64,000 nucleotides of DNA from NCBI RefSeq assembly GCF_003240565.2, contig NZ_CP117258.1, forward strand, positions 368,999 to 432,998. The letters are read 5' to 3'. The position numbers and the translations under genes were made by a program. This stretch comes from Rhizobium tumorigenes. GTDB taxonomy: Bacteria; Pseudomonadota; Alphaproteobacteria; Rhizobiales; Rhizobiaceae. Positions 27,317 to 36,497 of the stretch are shown here, piece after piece (the first letter of the stretch is position 1; the number at the start of each line of letters is the position of its first letter). Under the pieces are notes generated by a model. It saw only the letters and a list, made by a program, of their open reading frames with translations. It was not told the DNA's origin and made no database searches.

Positions 27317-27993
27317 GCGTTGGCCTCCATCATGCCACCATACCGGGCGAAGCGTCGCTCCAGTCGCACTTGCAGCGTCGATAGGACCGAGCTCAGTGCA
27401 AGGTAGATCAGGGCAGCCTCGATATAGAGAATGAGCGGCTCGTAGGTGGTGGCGACGACACGCTGTGCGGCCTGGAACAGTTCCGGCACCGTGATCGCTG
27501 CGGCGAGCGACGTGTCTTTCACCAGCGAAATGAAGGTATTCGACAAGGGCGGGACCGCGACGCGGGCGGCCTGGGGCAGGATCGTCCGGATCATCGCCTG
27601 CCGCCAGCTCATGCCGATCGAATAGGCCGCCTCCCACTGTCCCTTCGGAACCGATGAAATGACGGCACGGATGATCTCGGAGCTGTAGGCGCCGATATTC
27701 AGCGTGAAGCCGATCAGGGCTGCCGGAAACGCATCGAGCAGGATCCCGACGCTCGGCAGGCCGTAGAAGATTACGAAGAGCTGCACCAGCAGTGGCGTCC
27801 CACGAATGATCCAGACGTAAAAGCGAGCGATCGCTGCCACAGGAGCCGGGCCGAACAGGCGCGCTATTGCCGTGACAAGTCCGAGAATAAGCCCAAAGGC
27901 AAAGGACATCAGGGTCAGCGGTATCGTAAAGATCAGCCCTGCCCAGAGCAGCGGCGCGAGCGAATCCGCCATCAATTGAAGCCAGTGCGGCAA
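27313..27993 (-). CDS. tcyL: ABC transporter permease, polar amino acid / cystine type
   Basis: This is a 226-residue permease with about five helices and the HisM-like loop 'IRGTPLLVQLFVIFYGLPSVG' (in two halves). The start is best placed at a TTG at 27993, because AAGGGAGA lies five bases before it and the resulting N-terminus 'LPHWLQLMADSLAPLLW' matches the family length. A GTG at 28035 and an ATG at 27972 are alternatives. It overlaps the ATPase gene by four bases. It forms the membrane channel for the amino acid bound by the protein encoded at 28096-28869. Confidence 0.85.
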   Translation of the reverse strand: MPHWLQLMADSLAPLLWAGLIFTIPLTLMSFAFGLILGLVTAIARLFGPAPVAAIARFYVWIIRGTPLLVQLFVIFYGLPSVGILLDAFPAALIGFTLNIGAYSSEIIRAVISSVPKGQWEAAYSIGMSWRQAMIRTILPQAARVAVPPLSNTFISLVKDTSLAAAITVPELFQAAQRVVATTYEPLILYIEAALIYLALSSVLSTLQVRLERRFARYGGMMEANA

Positions 27994-28095
27994 GGGTATC
28001 TCCCTTAAAAAGCGATGCGCCCAGCGAAAGATCACTGAGCGCCCGTTCGTTCACTATCGCGGTTTTCAGAATTTGGAAACGGCTTTCGCCTTCCG

Positions 28096-28869
28096 CTACT
28101 TGGAGACGTCCTGGCCGAAGTACTTTTCGGAGATCGTCTTGTAGGTACCATCAGCCTTGATGTCGGCCAGCGCCTTGTTGATGGCAGCCAGCAACTCGGG
28201 CTCCTGCTTGCGGATGATGACGCCCGAATAGTTGGCGTCGGCCTCCTCTGCGACAACCTTCACAGGCGCATCCGGCTTGTGCTTCTTGAAGTCGAGGAAG
28301 GACAGGCTGTCATTGATCGTCGCATCGGCGCGGCGGGTGAGGACCAGCTGAATCGACTGGTCGAAGCCATCCGTGCCCACGAGCTCGGCACCGGATTGCT
28401 CGGCCAGCTTGCCATAGTTGCTCGTCAAAGACTGCGCTGCCTTCTTTCCCTTCAGATCGGCAAAGCCCTTGATGCTGTCGTCGTTGTCGCGGACGATGAG
28501 TGCGGCTTTCGATGCGATGTATGGGTCCGAGAAATCGTACTTCTGCTTGCGGGCATCAGTGATGCCTACTTCGTTGATGACGCTGTCATAGCGCTTGGCA
28601 TCGAGGCCGGCGATCAGCCCATCCCACTTGCCTTCGACAAATTCGGCTTTGACACCCAGCTTGGCAGCGATCGCCTCGGCGATCTCGACATCGAAGCCGG
28701 CGAGCTTGCCGTTGGCATCATGAAAGGTGAAAGGCGCGTAGGTGCCTTCCGTCCCGACCTTGAAGACACCGGCGGATTTGATGGCAGCGAGGTTTTCGCT
28801 AGCATGGGCCGGCAACAGCAATGCTGCCTGAACGAGCGCGATGGCGGCGATGGATTTCAGCAGTGTCAT
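28096..28869 (-). CDS. tcyJ: Cystine/polar amino acid-binding periplasmic protein (TcyJ/FliY-like)
   Basis: This is a 257-residue type-II binding protein with a Sec signal ending near 'LLLPAHASE'. The binding lobe reads 'GTEGTYAPFTFHDANGKLAGF' (two overlapping halves), then 'KWDGLIAGLDAKRYDSVIN' and 'KYDFSDPYI', a pattern close to the L-cystine-binding protein of E. coli. The ATG at 28869 is used because it begins the signal peptide; the frame is open to 29025. Cystine uptake would fit the sulfur-scavenging operon at 875-8514, although the two loci are 18 kb apart. Confidence 0.82.
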   Translation of the reverse strand: MTLLKSIAAIALVQAALLLPAHASENLAAIKSAGVFKVGTEGTYAPFTFHDANGKLAGFDVEIAEAIAAKLGVKAEFVEGKWDGLIAGLDAKRYDSVINEVGITDARKQKYDFSDPYIASKAALIVRDNDDSIKGFADLKGKKAAQSLTSNYGKLAEQSGAELVGTDGFDQSIQLVLTRRADATINDSLSFLDFKKHKPDAPVKVVAEEADANYSGVIIRKQEPELLAAINKALADIKADGTYKTISEKYFGQDVSK

Positions 28870-29280
28870 GTCGGTACCGATCCGGTGTTGATGTTCGAGT
28901 GCGAAAGATCGCAGAAACTGTCTCTCAAATATGCACAGGAAACTGCGAAGGAAATGAGCAATTGCAAATAATTTTCTCAATTCCGCGTCATTCGGTGATG
29001 ATCTGTCTCCAAGAGCCCGCGTCACCCTCCAGCGGCCCAGAGCGCGGGTGGTCCGAGCGCGCCAGTGGGCCCCGCTCCCTGCAGCCTATAGACACTTCCG
29101 GCACAGCGGCATCGACGTCTACGATACCGTTCGCGACGATTTGAAATTCCTGTTTACGTCCATGTATTTGCGATCTAATGCTTTATGCGTGTCATGCAAA
29201 GGCGCTACCAAGATCCAAGGCAGGGCCGCGAAGGGCCTGGACCCGATTTCAATCCAGTTTGTCACCCGTAGATAAGTTCA
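28870..29280. other. Divergent intergenic region between two ABC transporter operons
   Basis: These 411 bases contain the promoters of the cystine-type operon (minus) and the Thi-like operon (plus). I looked for a TPP riboswitch (CTGAGA and ACCTGATCTGG boxes) ahead of the Thi-like genes and saw none. No sigma-54 element and no convincing gene are visible. The segment near 29160-29280 is AT-richer than the flanks and probably holds the plus-strand promoter. Confidence 0.5.
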
Positions 29281-30078
29281 ATGAACAACCTGCCTGCGCT
29301 GTTGCCGGTCATTCGTGCCATTGCAAGGAACTGGCCGGCCTTGGCGTTAATGACGGGTCTGCTCGTCGCCTGGGAACTCTATGCCCGCTATTCCGGCATC
29401 CGGCCGACGACCCTGCCTGCGCCGTCGCGGGTGTTCGAGCAGATCGTCGTCAACTGGCAGGCGCTTCTCGAAAATGCCATCCCGACCGTTGCGGCCACGT
29501 TTACCGGCTTCGGCTTCTCGCTGACCGTGGCGTTCCTGATGTCTGTCGTGGTCGATTTCTTCCAGCCGGCGCGCCGCGCGCTGGTGCCGGTCTTCATCGT
29601 CAGCCAGACGTTGCCGCTGGTCGCCATTGCGCCTCTGGTGGTGCTGTGGTTCGGCTTCGGGCTGCTGCCGAAAATACTGCTGGTGGCGCTCGTAACGTTC
29701 TTCCCGATGATGGTGGCCCTCGTGCAGGGCTATGAATCGACCGAGCGTGAGATGGAATGGCTGCTGTCCTCCATGGGTGCCTCCCGATGGCGGGTCTTCA
29801 TTCTGGCGCGCCTGCCGTCGGCCATTCCCTACTTTTTTACCGGACTGCGCATTTCCATCACCTATGCGGTCGTCGGCGCCATCTTTGCGGAATATGCTGG
29901 CGCGGCAAAAGGGCTCGGCATCTACATGCTATCGGCGAAGAACAATTTCCGACCGGACCTGGTGCTGGCGGCGGTGACTGTCAGTTCTTGCCTGACACTA
30001 TTGCTGTTCGGACTGGCGGTTGGCGCGGAGCGTCTCGCTACACCCTGGAATACGGATCGCAAGGACCGCCAGCCATGA
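29281..30078 (+). CDS. ABC transporter permease (SsuC/TauC/ThiX family)
   Basis: This is a 265-residue permease of the nitrate/sulfonate/taurine/pyrimidine class with about six helices. Family marks are 'LPAPSRVFEQIVVNW' near residue 43 and the coupling loop 'EREMEWLLSSMGASRWRVF' near 160. Its stop codon overlaps the ATPase start (ATGA). It is the first gene of a three-gene plus-strand operon. The binding protein at the end of the operon points to a thiamin-precursor-like pyrimidine, so this may be ThiX. Confidence 0.85.
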   Translation: MNNLPALLPVIRAIARNWPALALMTGLLVAWELYARYSGIRPTTLPAPSRVFEQIVVNWQALLENAIPTVAATFTGFGFSLTVAFLMSVVVDFFQPARRALVPVFIVSQTLPLVAIAPLVVLWFGFGLLPKILLVALVTFFPMMVALVQGYESTEREMEWLLSSMGASRWRVFILARLPSAIPYFFTGLRISITYAVVGAIFAEYAGAAKGLGIYMLSAKNNFRPDLVLAAVTVSSCLTLLLFGLAVGAERLATPWNTDRKDRQP

Positions 30079-30863
30079 GCCAACCGGCCCGCCTGTCGCT
30101 TGCCGGCATCCGCAAATCCTTCGGTCCGGTGGACGTGCTTGCGGACGTGACGCTGCATGTCGGGCACGGCGAGTTCGTGTCCATGCTTGGGCCTTCCGGC
30201 GCCGGCAAATCCACGCTGTTCCAGGTGCTGACCGGGGCCATTGCCGCCGATGCCGGCCATATCGTCTTCGATGGCGCGCCCTTGGAAAAGGCGAGCGACA
30301 AGTTCGCCTTCATGCCGCAGCGCGATGCCCTCATGCCGTGGCGCCGGATCATCGACAACGCGACGCTCGGGCTGGAGGTGCAGGGGCTATCGAAAAGGAT
30401 GGCCCGTGCGCAGGTCGAGCCCTTGCTGGAAACCTTCGGGCTTGCGGGTTTCGAGCGGCACTACCCCAACCAGCTATCCGGCGGCATGCGACAGCGCGTC
30501 GCGCTACTGCGCACCGTCGTCCAGCAACGCAAGATGCTGCTGCTTGACGAACCCTTTGGCGCCCTCGACGCGCTGACGCGGATTTCCATGCAGCGTTGGC
30601 TCGAGCAGATGTGGGAGCACAACAGGTGGACCGCGCTGCTGATCACCCATGACATCAGGGAGGCGATTTTCCTCTCCGACCGGATCTACGTTCTCTCGGC
30701 TCGACCCGCCCGGGTGCTTGCTGAAATCGATGTCCCTCTACCGCGCCCCAGGACACTTGCGGACCTCGCCTCCCCCGCTGCCGCCCGTATCGAGGCGGCG
30801 CTGCTGGAGGCGCTGATCGGTCCGGAAAATCCGCCCGGTTTCCCACCCAATCCCATCACTTAA
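30075..30863 (+). CDS. ABC transporter ATPase (SsuB/ThiZ family)
   Basis: This is a 262-residue ATPase with Walker A 'GPSGAGKST', Q-loop 'FMPQRDALMPWRRI', signature 'LSGGMRQR' and Walker B 'MLLLDEPFGALDA'. The start is the ATG at 30075 inside the permease stop. An in-frame upstream extension over the permease is a shadow. Q-loop and D-loop sequences match the SsuB/TauB/ThiZ group. It powers the importer formed with the adjacent permease and binding protein. Confidence 0.87.
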   Translation: MSQPARLSLAGIRKSFGPVDVLADVTLHVGHGEFVSMLGPSGAGKSTLFQVLTGAIAADAGHIVFDGAPLEKASDKFAFMPQRDALMPWRRIIDNATLGLEVQGLSKRMARAQVEPLLETFGLAGFERHYPNQLSGGMRQRVALLRTVVQQRKMLLLDEPFGALDALTRISMQRWLEQMWEHNRWTALLITHDIREAIFLSDRIYVLSARPARVLAEIDVPLPRPRTLADLASPAAARIEAALLEALIGPENPPGFPPNPIT

Positions 30864-30882
30864 TATCAAAGCAGGAGTTCCC

Positions 30883-31902
30883 ATGCCCTCATTCACTCGC
30901 CGCAGCGCCTTCGGGCTCGCGCTGTCCGCTTTCTCTGCCCTCGCCTCGATTGGCCCTGCCGCGGCGGCGGATCTGAAAACCGTCAATATCGCGCTGGATT
31001 GGACGCCGAATACCAACCATGTCGGATTGTTCGTGGCCGAGCAGAAAGGCTATTTCCGGGATGCGGGCCTCGACGTCAAGATCCTGCCCTACACCGATAC
31101 GGCGGCTGGTACGCTGGTCAGCAACCACATTGCAGATTTCGGCATCGCCGGCATCGGCTTCTATTCGCAGAGGGCTGCCGGAGCGGACCTCAAGGCAGTC
31201 TATGCGGTCGTCCAGAAAGAAACTGGTCGGTTGATCGTCGATGCCAAGCGCACCGACATCCAGTCGCCGAAAAATCTCGACGGCCTCACCTATGGCGGTT
31301 TCGGCAGTGCCTGGGAAAATGCGCTGATCACCGACATCATCAAGCACGATGGTGGCAAGGGTGATTTCAAAACGGTGACGCTGGGCACATCCGCCTATGA
31401 GGCGCTGGCCAACGGTTCCGTCGATTTCACCCTGGAAGTGGCCACCTGGGAAGGCGTCGAGGCCGAACTGCGCGGCGCCAAGCTCAAGGAATTCACGTAC
31501 AGCGATTATGGCGTGCCTGACGAGTACACCACCTTCATCGTCTCCAGTGACGGCTACCTGAAGGCCAATGGCGACACCGCCAAGGCGTTTCTGGCCGCCG
31601 TCCAGAAGGGATATGCCTTTGCTGCAGATCATCCCGATAAAGCCGGAGACATTCTGATCGCCGCCAATCCGGACACGCTCACCAACCACGCCCTTGTGGC
31701 GCAGTCGATGAAGGTACTGGGCTCCGGCCATTACCTGCGCAGCGCCGATGGTGTCATCGGCAATATGGATCTCGCCAAGATCGATGCCTTTGGCCAGTAT
31801 CTGGTGAAGGCCAAGATCCTCGTCGATGGCGACGGCAAGGTCCTGACCTCAGCGCCGGACTTTTCGACCTTCGTCACCAACGATTATCTTCCGAAGAAGT
31901 AA
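30883..31902 (+). CDS. NMT1/THI5-type substrate-binding protein (ThiY-like)
   Basis: This is a 339-residue periplasmic protein with a signal peptide containing 'TRRSAFGLALSAFSALA' (Tat-like RRS) and ending near 'GPAAAADL'. The mature protein opens with 'IALDWTPNTNHVGLFVAEQK', the hallmark of ThiY-type proteins that bind thiamin-related formylaminopyrimidines, and continues with 'GTLVSNHIADFGIAG'. It is last in the operon, 19 bases after the ATPase. No thiamin biosynthesis gene and no TPP riboswitch lie nearby, so the pyrimidine assignment is provisional. Confidence 0.78.
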   Translation: MPSFTRRSAFGLALSAFSALASIGPAAAADLKTVNIALDWTPNTNHVGLFVAEQKGYFRDAGLDVKILPYTDTAAGTLVSNHIADFGIAGIGFYSQRAAGADLKAVYAVVQKETGRLIVDAKRTDIQSPKNLDGLTYGGFGSAWENALITDIIKHDGGKGDFKTVTLGTSAYEALANGSVDFTLEVATWEGVEAELRGAKLKEFTYSDYGVPDEYTTFIVSSDGYLKANGDTAKAFLAAVQKGYAFAADHPDKAGDILIAANPDTLTNHALVAQSMKVLGSGHYLRSADGVIGNMDLAKIDAFGQYLVKAKILVDGDGKVLTSAPDFSTFVTNDYLPKK

Positions 31903-31911
31903 ACGCCACGT

Positions 31912-31946
31912 CGCCAGCCGAGAGACGCCCGACACTCCGGCTGGCG
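31912..31946 (+). terminator. Stem-loop after the ThiY-like gene (possible terminator)
   Basis: A perfect 9-bp inverted repeat (CGCCAGCCG at 31912-31920 with CGGCTGGCG at 31938-31946) begins nine bases past the stop codon. The position suits transcript termination or 3'-end protection, but no T-run follows, so it is not a canonical intrinsic terminator. Confidence 0.4.
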
Positions 31947-32136
31947 CGGCTTCAGATCACGGCACAGGCCGTCTTTGTAGCCAGTATTTATCACGGCCCG
32001 GTACACCGTTGGGACGAGTTCGACCACGGTGACCAGATCCTCCAGACGTTCACGGCCGCCGCGTCGCGGGCAAACCTCTCGGCCATCTGGATCGACAAAC
32101 TGACGGCCAGCCGGTCAGACGAGAGGACTTCCGGTG

Positions 32137-33051
32137 CTACGGGCGCTGCGCACCGTTGGTCGTGAGGTAGATGGCGTAGACCGACGTCGTCGCTGTTATG
32201 AAAAGGCGGTTGCGGCGTGGTCCGCCGAAGGTGAGGTTGGCAACGGTTTGCGGCACCTTGATCTTGCCGAGCAATATACCATCTGGCGAGAAGCAATGCA
32301 CACCGTCCGCAGCACTGGACCAGAGGTTGCCCTGGTCATCGAACCGGATGCCATCCGGTATGCCTGCATCGATGTGGCAGAACACCTTCGGGTTCTGAAG
32401 GCTGCTGCCATCAACGACGTCGAAGACGCGGATGTGGCGCGGCGCTGACGGTTCGTGGCTGGCCCCGCTATCGGCAATATAGAGCTTCGTCTCGTCCGGT
32501 GAGAAGGCTAGCCCGTTCGGTTGCAGGAAGTCGCTGACAACGGCGGTGAGATCGCCGGTCTCTGGATCCAGCCGTAAGACATTGCGTTGGCCCTGTTCCG
32601 GGTCGGACTTGTAGCCCTCGTAGTCCGACAGGATTCCGTAGGTCGGGTCGGTGAACCAGATCGTCCCGTCCGAGCGGACGATCACATCGTTGGGCGAGTT
32701 CAGGCGCTTGCCTTCGAAGCTGTGGGCAAGAACGGTGATGCTGCCATCGACCTCCGTGCGGGTGACGCGGCGCGTGCCGTGCTCGCAGGAGATCAACCGG
32801 CCCTCCCGGTCGCGCGTATTTCCGTTGCTGAAGTTCGAGGCGTGCCGGAACACCGAGACGCCACCGTCAGGTATCCAGCGCATCATCCGCTGGTTCGGAA
32901 TATCGCTCCACAGTAGATGTTGCGCATCGTCGAACCAGACCGGACCTTCCGCCCAGCGGCACCCGTTGTAGAGTTCTTCCAGCCGTGCGCTGCCGACAAA
33001 CAGCGCCGTGAAGCGTGGGTCGTGAACTTCGAATGGGGATGTGTCGGGCAT
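32137..33051 (-). CDS. SMP-30 / gluconolactonase family protein
   Basis: This is a 304-residue six-bladed beta-propeller lactonase. Metal-site residues of the family can be placed in 'WAEGPVWFDDAQ' (Glu), 'PNGLAFSPDE' (Asn) and 'DGIRFDDQGNLW' (Asp). It hydrolyses sugar lactones to aldonic acids in oxidative sugar pathways. It is the last gene of a minus-strand sugar-transport operon, 15 bases after a permease. It has no signal peptide. The imported sugar probably goes through a dehydrogenase to a lactone, but no dehydrogenase is encoded here. Confidence 0.88.
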   Translation of the reverse strand: MPDTSPFEVHDPRFTALFVGSARLEELYNGCRWAEGPVWFDDAQHLLWSDIPNQRMMRWIPDGGVSVFRHASNFSNGNTRDREGRLISCEHGTRRVTRTEVDGSITVLAHSFEGKRLNSPNDVIVRSDGTIWFTDPTYGILSDYEGYKSDPEQGQRNVLRLDPETGDLTAVVSDFLQPNGLAFSPDETKLYIADSGASHEPSAPRHIRVFDVVDGSSLQNPKVFCHIDAGIPDGIRFDDQGNLWSSAADGVHCFSPDGILLGKIKVPQTVANLTFGGPRRNRLFITATTSVYAIYLTTNGAQRP

Positions 33052-33066
33052 GAGGATATTCCGCGT

Positions 33067-34017
33067 TCAGTGATTGCGAAGACTGCGCCCACCGGCAACG
33101 ACGATGACGCCGATGATGATGAGGCCGGTCATGACGAGGCGGATGCCGGCGCCAAAGCCGTAGGTGTTGAGCATGGAGACCACGAGAAACATGAACAGCG
33201 ACGCGCCCCATATGCCGGCGACATTGCTGTCCCCGCCGGCAACCGCCGTCCCGCCAATGACGACGACGGCAATCGACATCAACAAATATTCCTGGCCCAT
33301 GTTAAGCGCGGCACCGCCGGAGAAGCTCGCCAGCAAATATCCGCAGACGGCGGCCAGAACTGCGCACAGCACATAGGTTGTCAGGCGTACGCCATCGACG
33401 GGTATGCCCGCCATGCGCGCGGCATTGACGCTCTGGCCGATTGCCGCCGCCCAGCGCCCGTAGACGGTTCTTTGCAGCAGCACGTAAGCGAGGAGCGAAA
33501 GAACGAGCGCGAGGAGCGCGACGTTCGGCAGGCCCAGCGTCGTTTGCGTCGAAAAGCTTGCCAGCGCCTCCGGTGGCTTGATCCGCAGGCCGCGGTTCGT
33601 CCAGATGGCCGTTGACTGCACGATGAAGCTCATCGACAGGGTGGCGATGATTGGCGGTATCTTCAACAGCTTGATCAGAGCGTAATTGCCGAGCCCCACT
33701 GCCACTCCGACGGCGACAGCCACCAGCAGGCCCACGGCGATCAGCGAGTTTTCGCCAGCCATGAATTTCAGCGCGACTGTGCCGGACAGCGTCATCGTCG
33801 CCGGCACGCAGAGATCGATATTTCCCGGGCCGAGGGTGATGACGAACATCTGACCGACGCCGACCACGATCGAGAACGCGGCGAAGGTCAGCGCTGCCTG
33901 ACTGAGACCCAATGTGCTGGCGCCGCCGGTAAACATGATGGTGACGAACCAGACGACAAATGCAGCGACAAACGACCAGATCCATGGCTTGCGCATGAGC
34001 GAAGTGAGGGTTGTCAT
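33067..34017 (-). CDS. CUT2 sugar ABC transporter permease 2 (RbsC-like)
   Basis: This is a 316-residue permease with eight to ten helices. It has the RbsC-type stretch 'VITLGPGNIDLCVPATMTLS' near residue 60 and 'LLMSIAVVVIGGTAVAGGDS' near 250. The ATG at 34017 overlaps the preceding permease by four bases. The same frame stays open for more than a kilobase upstream, but only as a shadow of the neighbouring genes. Two different RbsC-like permeases in one operon suggest a heterodimeric channel. Confidence 0.86.
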   Translation of the reverse strand: MTTLTSLMRKPWIWSFVAAFVVWFVTIMFTGGASTLGLSQAALTFAAFSIVVGVGQMFVITLGPGNIDLCVPATMTLSGTVALKFMAGENSLIAVGLLVAVAVGVAVGLGNYALIKLLKIPPIIATLSMSFIVQSTAIWTNRGLRIKPPEALASFSTQTTLGLPNVALLALVLSLLAYVLLQRTVYGRWAAAIGQSVNAARMAGIPVDGVRLTTYVLCAVLAAVCGYLLASFSGGAALNMGQEYLLMSIAVVVIGGTAVAGGDSNVAGIWGASLFMFLVVSMLNTYGFGAGIRLVMTGLIIIGVIVVAGGRSLRNH

Positions 34018-34961
34018 GCGCGCTTCTCCCTTTTTTCCATGCGGTTGAGCAGCAGTCGCAGCCCGAGCACGACGATGAGGATCGCCCCCTGTGCGCCGAT
34101 CTGCCAATCCGACGAAATGCGCAGGAACGACAGGAACGAGCCCGCAAGTGTCAGGGTCAGCGCGCCGATGACTGCACCGATGGGCGAAACGCGGCCGCCG
34201 ACGAACTCGCCGCCGCCGAGGATGACGCCGGCAATCGATAACAGGGTGTAGCGCAACGCAATGTTGGCATCGGCCGACGTCGTCAGGCCGACAAGCGCAA
34301 TTCCGGCCAGAATGGCGAAGAAGGCTGCCAGCGCATAGGTGGCTGCCCTTGCCGCCAAGATCGACCAGCCGGCGCGCTCGACAGAGCGTGCGTTGCCGCC
34401 GACGCCGCGCAGGATAACGCCGAACGAGGAGCGCATGATGAGAAAATGGGAAAACAGCGCGATGATGACACTGGCAACGATGGCCATCGGCACCAGCGGC
34501 GGCTTTGACGTCATCACCGCCCTCGCCCATTCCGGCGCATGGCCTCCCGGTGCCGGCAGCAGGAGGATGGCAAGCCCGCTCCAGACGAAGCTCATGCCGA
34601 GCGTGACGACGATGGATGGCAGGTCTCGGATGTGGATAAGCACGCCGAGGCCGGCATAGACGGCGATGGCGGCGAGCAGAATGACGATGCCCAGCGCCGG
34701 ATCGGATTGCAGGAAGGTCGCCGTGACGCAGGCGATGAAGCTGACGAAGGAGCCCATGGAGAGATCGAGGTCGTTGACGGTCATGATCAGCATCTGGGCG
34801 ATTGTCGCGAGTGCAATCGGAACCGCCAGATTGAACAGCAGGTTCAGGCCGATGTAGCTCATAGCACGCGGCTGCAAATAGAAGACCGAAATGAGCAGGA
34901 TTGTCAGCGACAGGGCGGGAATGACGAGGCGGATGGTATCCGAAGACAGGCGAAGCTTCAT
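34014..34961 (-). CDS. CUT2 sugar ABC transporter permease 1 (RbsC-like)
   Basis: This is a 315-residue permease of the ribose/xylose class. It has 'IMTVNDLDLSMGSFVSFIAC' near residue 60 and 'LLSIAGVILGGGEFVGGRVS' near 235. A terminal run of basic residues ('RMEKREKRA') faces the cytoplasm. It overlaps both neighbours by ATGA, so ATPase, permease 1 and permease 2 are translationally coupled. The sugar is unknown. Confidence 0.86.
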   Translation of the reverse strand: MKLRLSSDTIRLVIPALSLTILLISVFYLQPRAMSYIGLNLLFNLAVPIALATIAQMLIMTVNDLDLSMGSFVSFIACVTATFLQSDPALGIVILLAAIAVYAGLGVLIHIRDLPSIVVTLGMSFVWSGLAILLLPAPGGHAPEWARAVMTSKPPLVPMAIVASVIIALFSHFLIMRSSFGVILRGVGGNARSVERAGWSILAARAATYALAAFFAILAGIALVGLTTSADANIALRYTLLSIAGVILGGGEFVGGRVSPIGAVIGALTLTLAGSFLSFLRISSDWQIGAQGAILIVVLGLRLLLNRMEKREKRA

Positions 34962-36424
34962 GCCGCCACTCCTGTGAAGGACGCTGACAGAATGTTTTCC
35001 TCGGTGACCTCGGTGCCAACGAGTTCGCGGACGATGACGCCTTCGTTAAAAACGAAAACGCGGTCGCAAAGACTGACCTCTTCCATCTCCGTCGAATACC
35101 ACACGAAGGTCCGTCCCTTGGCCGCTTCGGCCCTGATGATGGCGTAGACTTCCTGCTTGGTGCCGACATCGACACCGCGCATCGGATCGTCCATGAGCAC
35201 GACGGGCGCAGTCGTTGCCAGCGCGCGGGCGAAAAGCACCTTCTGCTGGTTGCCGCCTGAGAGCGACAGAATGCGATTGTCCATGTCCTTGGTGCGGATC
35301 TCGATCCTTTCCTTCCACGACATGCCGAGCGCCTCTTCCTTAGCGTCTCGCAGCATTCCGCCCGGAGACAGGACGTTGAGATTGGCAATGGTGAGGTTCT
35401 TCAGAATGCTCCATAGCGGAAAGACACCGTTGAGAGCGCGGTCGCCGGCAACGAACGTCACCTCGGCATCGCGCCGCCGCATCCAGTTGCCGGTGCGCGC
35501 CAGATAAAGCTCGAGGAGGATATCCGTCTGTCCATGGCCCCCGAGCCCTGCCAGTCCGACGAGTTCGCCCGGGAACGCGCTGAACGGCAATCCCTTGCCT
35601 TTGCGCGGGGGAGCTGACAGCAGAGGCGGGGCTTGGTGTGCCAGAGCGCGCGCCGGCGCGGCGTCGCGTGCCTTCACGACACTGCCCATGACGGCCACCA
35701 GGCTGTGATGGTCGAATTCGGCGGACGGTTTCTCTGCGACGACCTTGCCATCCTTCATGACGATGATGCGGTCGGTTGCCGACAGGATTTCACCAAGGAT
35801 ATGGGAGATCAGTATGATCGAGCCGCCGTTCCTGACGAAGACACGCACATAGGCGAGCAATTGCGCCGCAAGGCTTGCGTCCAGTGACGAGGTGGGCTCA
35901 TCGAGGATCACCAGCTTGACCGGAGTGGAGATCGTTGAGAAGGCCGTGGCGATCTCGACCATCTGCCGTTCGGCAATCGAGAGGTCGCCGATGGTTGCTT
36001 CCGGCTCGATGCCATGGCCGGGAAAGATCGCATCCAGCGACTGGCCGATGATGGCGGCAGCACGCCTGCGCCAGCCCCAGCCGGTCAGGCCCCGATGCAT
36101 GACGCGGGTGTTCTCGATGACGGTCAGGTTGGGACAAAGCGACAATTCCTGGAAAACGCATCGCACACCATGGCTTCGCGCGGCAGCGATGCCATAGCGC
36201 TCGACCTTCTCGCCACCGCAACTGACGCTACCGGAATGCGGTGTCAGCCCGCCGTTGATGATGTTGACGATCGTCGATTTTCCAGCGCCGTTGTGACCGA
36301 CGAGGCCGACGCACTCACCGGCAACAATGCGGATGGTTACGCCGTCCAGCGCCTTGACTGCGCCGAAATGCACCTTGGCGTCCGTCACCTCGACGACGGC
36401 CGGGCCTTGCGTTTTCACGTCCAT
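34958..36424 (-). CDS. CUT2 sugar ABC transporter ATPase (RbsA-like, two domains)
   Basis: This is a 488-residue tandem ATPase. The N-terminal domain is canonical (Walker A 'GHNGAGKST', Walker B 'LVILDEPTSSLD'). The C-terminal domain has the degenerate P-loop 'GLAGLGGHGQTD' that is normal for RbsA/XylG, but retains 'LSGGNQQK' and 'VVLMDDPMRGVD' (D in place of E after the second Asp). It follows the binding-protein gene by 73 bases and precedes the two permeases. It powers uptake of a sugar bound by the protein at 36498-37514. Confidence 0.88.
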   Translation of the reverse strand: MDVKTQGPAVVEVTDAKVHFGAVKALDGVTIRIVAGECVGLVGHNGAGKSTIVNIINGGLTPHSGSVSCGGEKVERYGIAAARSHGVRCVFQELSLCPNLTVIENTRVMHRGLTGWGWRRRAAAIIGQSLDAIFPGHGIEPEATIGDLSIAERQMVEIATAFSTISTPVKLVILDEPTSSLDASLAAQLLAYVRVFVRNGGSIILISHILGEILSATDRIIVMKDGKVVAEKPSAEFDHHSLVAVMGSVVKARDAAPARALAHQAPPLLSAPPRKGKGLPFSAFPGELVGLAGLGGHGQTDILLELYLARTGNWMRRRDAEVTFVAGDRALNGVFPLWSILKNLTIANLNVLSPGGMLRDAKEEALGMSWKERIEIRTKDMDNRILSLSGGNQQKVLFARALATTAPVVLMDDPMRGVDVGTKQEVYAIIRAEAAKGRTFVWYSTEMEEVSLCDRVFVFNEGVIVRELVGTEVTEENILSASFTGVAA

Positions 36425-36497
36425 GACTCAGATCTCCCTTTGAAGGACCGGCCGCCCGACGTCAATCGGGCGGCGCAATGCGGTGGGAGGATGGGGG

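Noticed and set aside
27317..28054. Upstream extension of the cystine-type ATPase
   Set aside because: It is a shadow of the permease gene; the ATPase core and a coupled ATG begin at 27316.
28870..29280. Possible TPP riboswitch before the Thi-like transporter
   Set aside because: The conserved CTGAGA and ACCTGATCTGG boxes are absent, so the thiamin link rests only on the binding protein.
34018..35388. Very long upstream extension of the second sugar permease
   Set aside because: The extension overlaps permease 1 and the ATPase in another frame. The real protein begins at the ATG at 34017, which overlaps the previous stop.
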